DNA from: Plutella xylostella
Taxonomy: Eukaryota; Arthropoda; Insecta; Lepidoptera; Plutellidae
Direction of reading: 5' to 3'
Length of the DNA stretch: 64,000 bases
Assembly: GCF_932276165.1 (NCBI RefSeq)
Contig: NC_063986.1
Coordinates: 11,668,501-11,732,500 of the forward strand
Under the pieces are notes generated by a model that made no database searches, was not told where the DNA came from, and saw nothing but the letters and a program-made list of their open reading frames with translations. The position numbers and the translations under genes were made by a program. This document shows, one piece after another, positions 61,001-64,000 of this stretch (positions are counted from its first letter, which is position 1; every line of letters begins with the position of its first letter).

Positions 61001-63692
61001 ATAATGCTGCACACAAATCAAAAGAACATCCAATAAAACATGGTAGTGCTGTGGCGCCGACTATATTTAGTCTCGTCGCGCCGGCGGCGGCGGCTCGTGG
61101 GAACTCGGTTTGCGAAAGTTGACGAAATCGGCGACCGCTGGCTGGCGGGGGGCGCCACGACTCTTCAACAAACACGGCAAAAAACCTGCGCAGGTGAGGT
61201 CCGCCAGACAGGACCGGATGGGTAATTTGCGAACGATATTTAAGAATGCCTCTGTAGACGGTCAAATTAAAATGCTTGACAAAAAGCGATTAAAATTGTC
61301 TCTCTTTAAATGAAGGGCATCATCATGTCGGATATGGAATAACGATGGAAAATTTATAGAAAGCTGAACCGAATCTTCCAAAAACGTTTTCCTGGGTATT
61401 TTTAATTAATATGGTAACAGGCATTGTCAACACTCCTACGCTTGCATCTGAGTGCCTTAATACATTCAGTGTGGGTGGATCGGTTGTAAGCAACTCAAAC
61501 TGCGTGCGAGCATCGGTCACGGCCACTCATCAGTTGAGAAATCTCAGTTATATTGATTCTAGTTTCCTACAAATCAATTCATGTAAACTTCAACTATGAT
61601 CTAACAACATTTTTTAATAGAATACAAAATCAAGAACTGCAGAAAAACAGATTAAAGTGGAAGGCCAAAGTAAGAAGGTAGAAAGGCCTAACTTTAAACA
61701 AACGGCAGAATATCAACATGATAATAATAGCTTAAATTATATCTGATAATAATACGAACTCTTGCTCACATATTAAAATACATCAACATGCTTATCAATA
61801 TTCTTGTGACCAAATTCCATAGCGAATGAGTGGCGCCAAAATTCTGAAAACATTTACAAATGTACGCTCAGAAATTCAATAGGCATAAACATTTGCAAAA
61901 TGAATAGTAATGAGAGCTAATCTGTCTGCTAAAACTACAGTTAGCTCTCGCCACTAAATTCAAATATGGAAGTAGGAAATCCAACAAAGCCATTCAAGCT
62001 AAAAGAGTACTGTACATTCAAATCAGATGCTCTTATAAATAATGACGTAAGGCTCAACAAAGACTTTGAAGACAGCAAAAAAGGTGTTGTTGACGTGGAC
62101 AAAAGAGTTGCAGCCGCCGACTGACGAATTAAAAAGTTAACGGGTGCCTGGGCGCCGGTGGACGCGGCGCGCCGGCGCCTCCGCTTGACCTTGTCTACTT
62201 ATCGCGAGCGGGTGACCTCAAGGCGCTAGATTAGGCGATATGCGCTCACCCACGCCTGTCTAAGTGGCCAGTTCTATGTCCTCAAGGTATACCGAATGTG
62301 TTTGGTCGCCGTCATCATTTATCATGACGATGGTATTCCAGGCCAATACAGCAGCTACGGCCACTGCTGCTGATTTGGAAGGCGCCTTTCATGCGCATGA
62401 TTCAATTGAAATTTCAATATTGGTTTTGATAAAATTCTAAATTTACTCTATATAAACAATTTACTCTACAAAAAAGATTGTTATTAATTATTCCAAGATT
62501 GACTCGTTAATTATTCAAACAACGATAGAAAGTATAAAAATATTGGTATCTGAAACAAAATATCTGTCTCCGTAACATTTTTGTAAGATCTTCTTGAGAT
62601 GAATACATCGTGTAATCAAGGCGATTATAAATTGTGCAACGCATAGAGAAGCTGATTCGTGTTCCCAGAATTCTAAATGAGATTGAAGAGCCGGTTCCCG
62701 AGAATTTAAAGTTCAAAGACCATTTCCTGAGAGAAACAATTCTAGGCGTGCAGTGATCCGTGCGTCGGCACTCGTCAACACACTGGTGACGTCACCATAA
62801 TGTACGTTCGCTGATACCACCACGGATTGTACTGATGCCTGATAGTGATGAATTGATAGCAATGCAACACTATTTTAATTGCAGAGTAGTTTGAGGTTAG
62901 AATTCAAGGTTAAAAACATTTCTGTGTAGAAAATTAAAATTGGACGAAGACAACTAATTTGGGGAACGAAGTTGATTTTTTTAGACTTGCGTTTGGAATT
63001 TGGAGAGAATTCAAGGAACACGTGGGACTTTTGAGACAAAATTGGGGTCTGGATGTGACTTTTCATCAGTTACATTATCAGTTATTGTGCATGTATTTGT
63101 AAACAACGAATATGCAGGTTTGGGACTAGTTGGGCGCCAACAATCATTTCAGACGAATTCACATAGGTTATAGACACTCCCTAAAGATACTTATGTGCAG
63201 ATCCAACAGCATTTGAACAACATTCCTTTCACTATGTTGAAATTCCAATAGCAATCGAATCTCCAGCTAGAACATCTTCCAACCTTCACTTGTATACAAC
63301 AAAAGCATCCGATACACTTGTAAAGGGCACATCACGAGGATTTACGAGTGGTTTCACTGAAAGATCGTAACACAAGCGCGGTTCGTGTTTACACTTGTTG
63401 CGCGGGTCATTGGCCGGCACGTACCGGGCTCGCACAGGCGGCTCCAGTGGTAAGGGTTGCAGCAGTGCGGGTCCTTGCAGAGGGGCATCCGGCGGAGTTC
63501 AGTCGCGTCCTTCAGGTCTGGCCAGCGGCAGGCGCGCGCGGCGGCCAGGCGCAGCGGCGCGGGCTCGGCGCTGGGCACGCAGTCCCCGCCGCCCGCGTCC
63601 AGCGCCCGCGCCAGCCCCCGCAGCTGCTCGTCAGGGACCGCCGGCGCGCCCGCGGCCACCAGCCGCCGCCGCAGCGCTCGCCTCCGGAACAT
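43097..63692 (-). CDS. Dad: Inhibitory Smad (Daughters against dpp / SMAD6-7 type)
   Basis: Predicted 312-aa feedback inhibitor of TGF-beta/BMP signalling. The family blocks R-Smad activation at type I receptors and recruits WW-domain ubiquitin ligases. Coding exons, minus strand 5' to 3': 63692-63425, 54078-54022, 48048-47968, 44487-44300, 43441-43097. They total 939 nt including TGA, all GT/AG and in phase. The N-terminus MFRRRALRRRL resembles that of SMAD7. A degenerate MH1 ends in CKDPHCCNPYHWSRLCEP (residues 72-89), as in I-Smads. The PY motif PPPPYSRY (92-99) follows. The linker is short and MH2 runs from about 143 (WCRLAYWELTTRVGRQFGV) to CPCWLEVMLAPPS. It has no C-terminal SSxS phosphorylation motif, so it is not a receptor Smad. 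A nine-residue Gly/Ala run (171-179) sits where SMAD7 has a short loop. The protein is shorter than vertebrate I-Smads. It is convergent with gene C. Confidence 0.92.
43442..44299. other. Dad intron 4
   Basis: 858-bp intron between the two MH2 exons; no recognisable element. Confidence 0.4.
44488..45780. other. Dad intron 3, 3' part
   Basis: AT-rich intron, nothing recognised. Confidence 0.35.
45829..45843 (-). promoter_or_regulatory. BMP activation element (AE) consensus match
   Basis: The minus strand reads GGCGCCAGCTCGCCA, a full match to the Smad-dependent AE described for Drosophila Dpp targets, including Dad (GGCGCCA-N4-GNCV). It sits in a GC-rich 130-bp island in Dad intron 3, and no repeat was recognised there. 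Function is inferred. Confidence 0.45.
46263..46296. repeat. (CCG)n tract
   Basis: About nine CCG triplets in Dad intron 3, the longest of several GC-triplet runs in this gene. Confidence 0.9.
46300..47967. other. Dad intron 3, 5' part
   Basis: AT-rich intronic DNA; no gene or clear repeat. Confidence 0.35.
48049..49570. other. Dad intron 2, 3' part
   Basis: No exon-like or repeat structure recognised. Confidence 0.35.
49578..49774. mobile_element. MITE, GGCC-GGTCTCC family, solitary copy
   Basis: 197 bp, same family as the tandem trio at 27014-27621: GGCCCGGGTCTCCTATTTAC at the left and a GTAAATAGGAGACCAAGGCC right end. TAA is on the left and TTA on the right, so one flank may have mutated. 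It lies in Dad intron 2. Confidence 0.85.
50205..50352. mobile_element. Foldback element in Dad intron 2
   Basis: The left arm (CGTACGGGGCTCATTTAAAA, CGTGACAAAAGTT, TCGCGCTCACTT) is mirrored by the right arm (AAGAGCGAGCGCGA, AACTCTTGTCACG, TCTTAATGGCGCCCCGTG). It is about 145 bp with no ORF. The right arm holds the AE-like match at 50318-50332. Confidence 0.6.
50318..50332 (-). promoter_or_regulatory. AE consensus match inside a foldback element
   Basis: The minus strand reads GGCGCCATTAAGACG, matching GGCGCCA-N4-GNCV. Because it lies in a repetitive foldback arm, a regulatory role is less likely than for the other two. Confidence 0.25.
51931..51938. promoter_or_regulatory. Palindromic Smad-binding element GTCTAGAC
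   Basis: Perfect 8-bp palindrome known as the optimal SBE for Smad3/4 MH1 domains. It lies 60 bp from a (GGC)n tract in Dad intron 2. Occupancy is not known. Confidence 0.35.
52430..52456. repeat. (CCG)n tract
   Basis: Run of CCG triplets in Dad intron 2. Confidence 0.88.
54425..54560 (-). repeat. Possible SINE fragment
   Basis: On the minus strand GGTTAGACCTGCCTGCCGAG and CAGGTTCACATCCCGGC resemble a degenerate tRNA-like head with a weak box B. Identity is uncertain. Confidence 0.3.
54890..55398 (+). repeat. AACCGACTTCAAAAAA-family repeat, non-palindromic part
   Basis: Starts AACCGACTTCAAAAAAAGGA, then a poly-T run, TCACCGATTACTCCGCCG and ACCGATTTTGAAAATTC, and a CACCCCCAAGGGTGGG block. 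This is a common lepidopteran interspersed repeat. The same 16-bp terminus recurs at 55403 and, inverted, at 55653-55668. Confidence 0.6.
55399..55669. repeat. 271-bp near-perfect palindrome
   Basis: Arms of 122 nt (55399-55520 and 55548-55669) are reverse complements with one mismatch (55512 against 55556), around a 27-nt spacer. Both outer ends are the AAAAAACCGACTTCAAAAAA terminus. The element would fold into a long hairpin. No ORF. Confidence 0.93.
55680..57000. other. Dad intron 1, 3' part
   Basis: AT-rich DNA. The ORF at 56422-56634 (ARGNKLFATLLHHS...) has some protein-like composition but I do not recognise it. It may be LINE debris. Confidence 0.3.
57008..57229 (+). repeat. Interspersed repeat ending in TTAGTTAGGA
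   Basis: Begins CTAGCTGTTCCCGCGCGCTT, has TCCGGGATAAAAAGTAGCCT, TCAAATCCGTTCAGTAGTTT, a (CAGA)n run near 57160 and a duplicated TTAGTTAGGA end. This is a very common lepidopteran retroposon tail, also in fragments at 35325-35530. It contains GTCTAGAC at 57095-57102. Confidence 0.75.
57230..58600. other. Dad intron 1, middle part
   Basis: AT-rich. A perfect small inverted repeat (ACTTAGGTATAAGTAG and its complement around TACTAC) lies near 57830-57868. Nothing coding is seen. Confidence 0.4.
58600..58895. promoter_or_regulatory. GC-rich island with a Smad palindrome
   Basis: This 300-bp block is far more GC-rich than the surrounding intron. It carries several GCGCGC and GGCGCC words near 58730-58830 and GTCTAGAC at 58884-58891. 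No ORF continues across it. It could be an enhancer of Dad or an old GC-rich insertion; this is inference from composition. Confidence 0.3.
58900..60160. other. Dad intron 1, between GC-rich islands
   Basis: AT-rich, nothing recognised. Confidence 0.35.
60165..60300 (+). promoter_or_regulatory. GC-rich island with an AE consensus match
   Basis: 135-bp GC-rich block in Dad intron 1. GGCGCCAGTCCGCCC at 60218-60232 matches GGCGCCA-N4-GNCV, and a homeodomain-like CAATTATGGC follows at 60239-60248. No repeat structure was recognised. A role as a BMP-responsive enhancer is inference. Confidence 0.4.
60310..63424. other. Dad intron 1, 5' part
   Basis: AT-rich with two more GC-rich patches (about 61040-61160 and 62140-62245), both with GGCGCC words but no full AE match. 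No gene or mobile element recognised. Confidence 0.35.
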
Positions 63693-63697
63693 CACAT
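63690..63697 (-). promoter_or_regulatory. Start-stop uORF overlapping the Dad start codon
   Basis: On the minus strand the sequence reads ATGTGATG. An ATG (63697-63695) is followed at once by TGA (63694-63692), whose A is the first base of the main ATG (63692-63690). This is a minimal one-codon uORF. Both ATGs have G at -3. Whether the first ATG is in the transcript depends on the start site, which a candidate initiator at 63778-63774 would place upstream. Confidence 0.6.
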
Positions 63698-63769
63698 GCC
63701 GCCGCCGCCGTCACGACGCGCGCTCACTCGCATCTCTCGCTCGAGCTCTCATCGCGCTGAGTGCCAGCA

Positions 63770-63780
63770 CTCGACTGACG
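63770..63780 (-). promoter_or_regulatory. Candidate Dad initiator element
   Basis: The minus strand reads GCGTCAGTCGAG, with TCAGT at 63778-63774, about 80 nt upstream of the Dad ATG. This fits the arthropod initiator. No TATA box is seen, and the sequence between it and the ATG is GC-rich. Inferred from sequence only. Confidence 0.35.
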
Positions 63781-64000
63781 CGCGCCACTAACGGACGCCC
63801 ACACCTGCATCATTGTATTACCCCACTTTTTTTTAACAGTTTGTTGGGAAATTTATTTTTGTTTCAAGTTTATACCTATATGAGTTAGTGTTAACTCAGA
63901 TCGTAACTATAGTTATATTTTGCATGTTTTATTTGTATATTACATATTAAAAAAATAATTATGAAAATTTCAGTTTCCGGCTTTTCAGGTGCTTCAGTTA
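63780..64000. other. Dad 5' flank
   Basis: About 220 bp upstream of the candidate initiator. AT-rich, with no further motif I can support. Confidence 0.3.

Noticed and set aside
63348..63888. Plus-strand ORFs of 121-147 aa opposite Dad exon 1
   Set aside because: Low-complexity Arg/Pro/Ala translations of GC-rich sequence antisense to the MH1 exon.

Overview
This is an AT-rich, intron-rich animal genome window, most likely from a moth or butterfly. The evidence for that is GT..AG introns, insect-type TCAGT initiators, mariner and palindromic MITE debris, and tRNA-headed SINEs and LINE-like 3' tails of the kind common in Lepidoptera. There is nothing prokaryotic: no operons and no CRISPR. I reconstructed gene models by hand, checking each splice junction for GT/AG, codon phase and family continuity.

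Four protein-coding genes are supported. Three are related SV2-like members of the major facilitator superfamily (MFS). Gene A (+, 171-655) is only the last two coding exons of a gene entering from the left. Gene B (-, 25901-888) is complete, with 12 coding exons and 525 aa. Gene C (+, 32024-40503) is complete, with 10 coding exons and 538 aa. A and B are tail to tail, B and C head to head. All three share a penultimate exon of exactly 128 nt with the same flanking intron phases, so they are a local duplication cluster. The fourth gene (-, 63692-43097, 5 coding exons, 312 aa) is an inhibitory Smad, Dad/SMAD6-7 type. It has a degenerate MH1 domain, a PPPPY motif and an MH2 domain, and is convergent with gene C.

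Most of the remaining DNA is introns filled with mobile elements. Gene B's introns hold an internally deleted gypsy-like LTR element (2119-5223) with a 39-bp minisatellite, two palindromic MITE families, tRNA-derived SINEs with clear target duplications and a SINE with a 5S rRNA-like head. The B-C intergenic space has three head-to-tail MITEs separated by single TAA triplets, plus two long hairpin MITEs. Gene C intron 4 carries a nearly intact mariner (35915-37197) with one in-frame stop. Dad's introns hold a 271-bp near-perfect palindrome, GC-rich islands and matches to Smad-binding and BMP-activation motifs, which would suit a BMP-induced feedback inhibitor.

Functionally the transporters and Dad look unrelated. 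The transporters are predicted membrane carriers of unknown substrate; Dad would dampen Dpp/BMP signalling. The strongest second-look items are the start-stop uORF at the Dad start codon, the Smad/AE motif set in Dad introns, the LTR element whose gag start lies inside the LTR, the duplicated splice-donor fragments in genes B and C, and the 271-bp palindrome.
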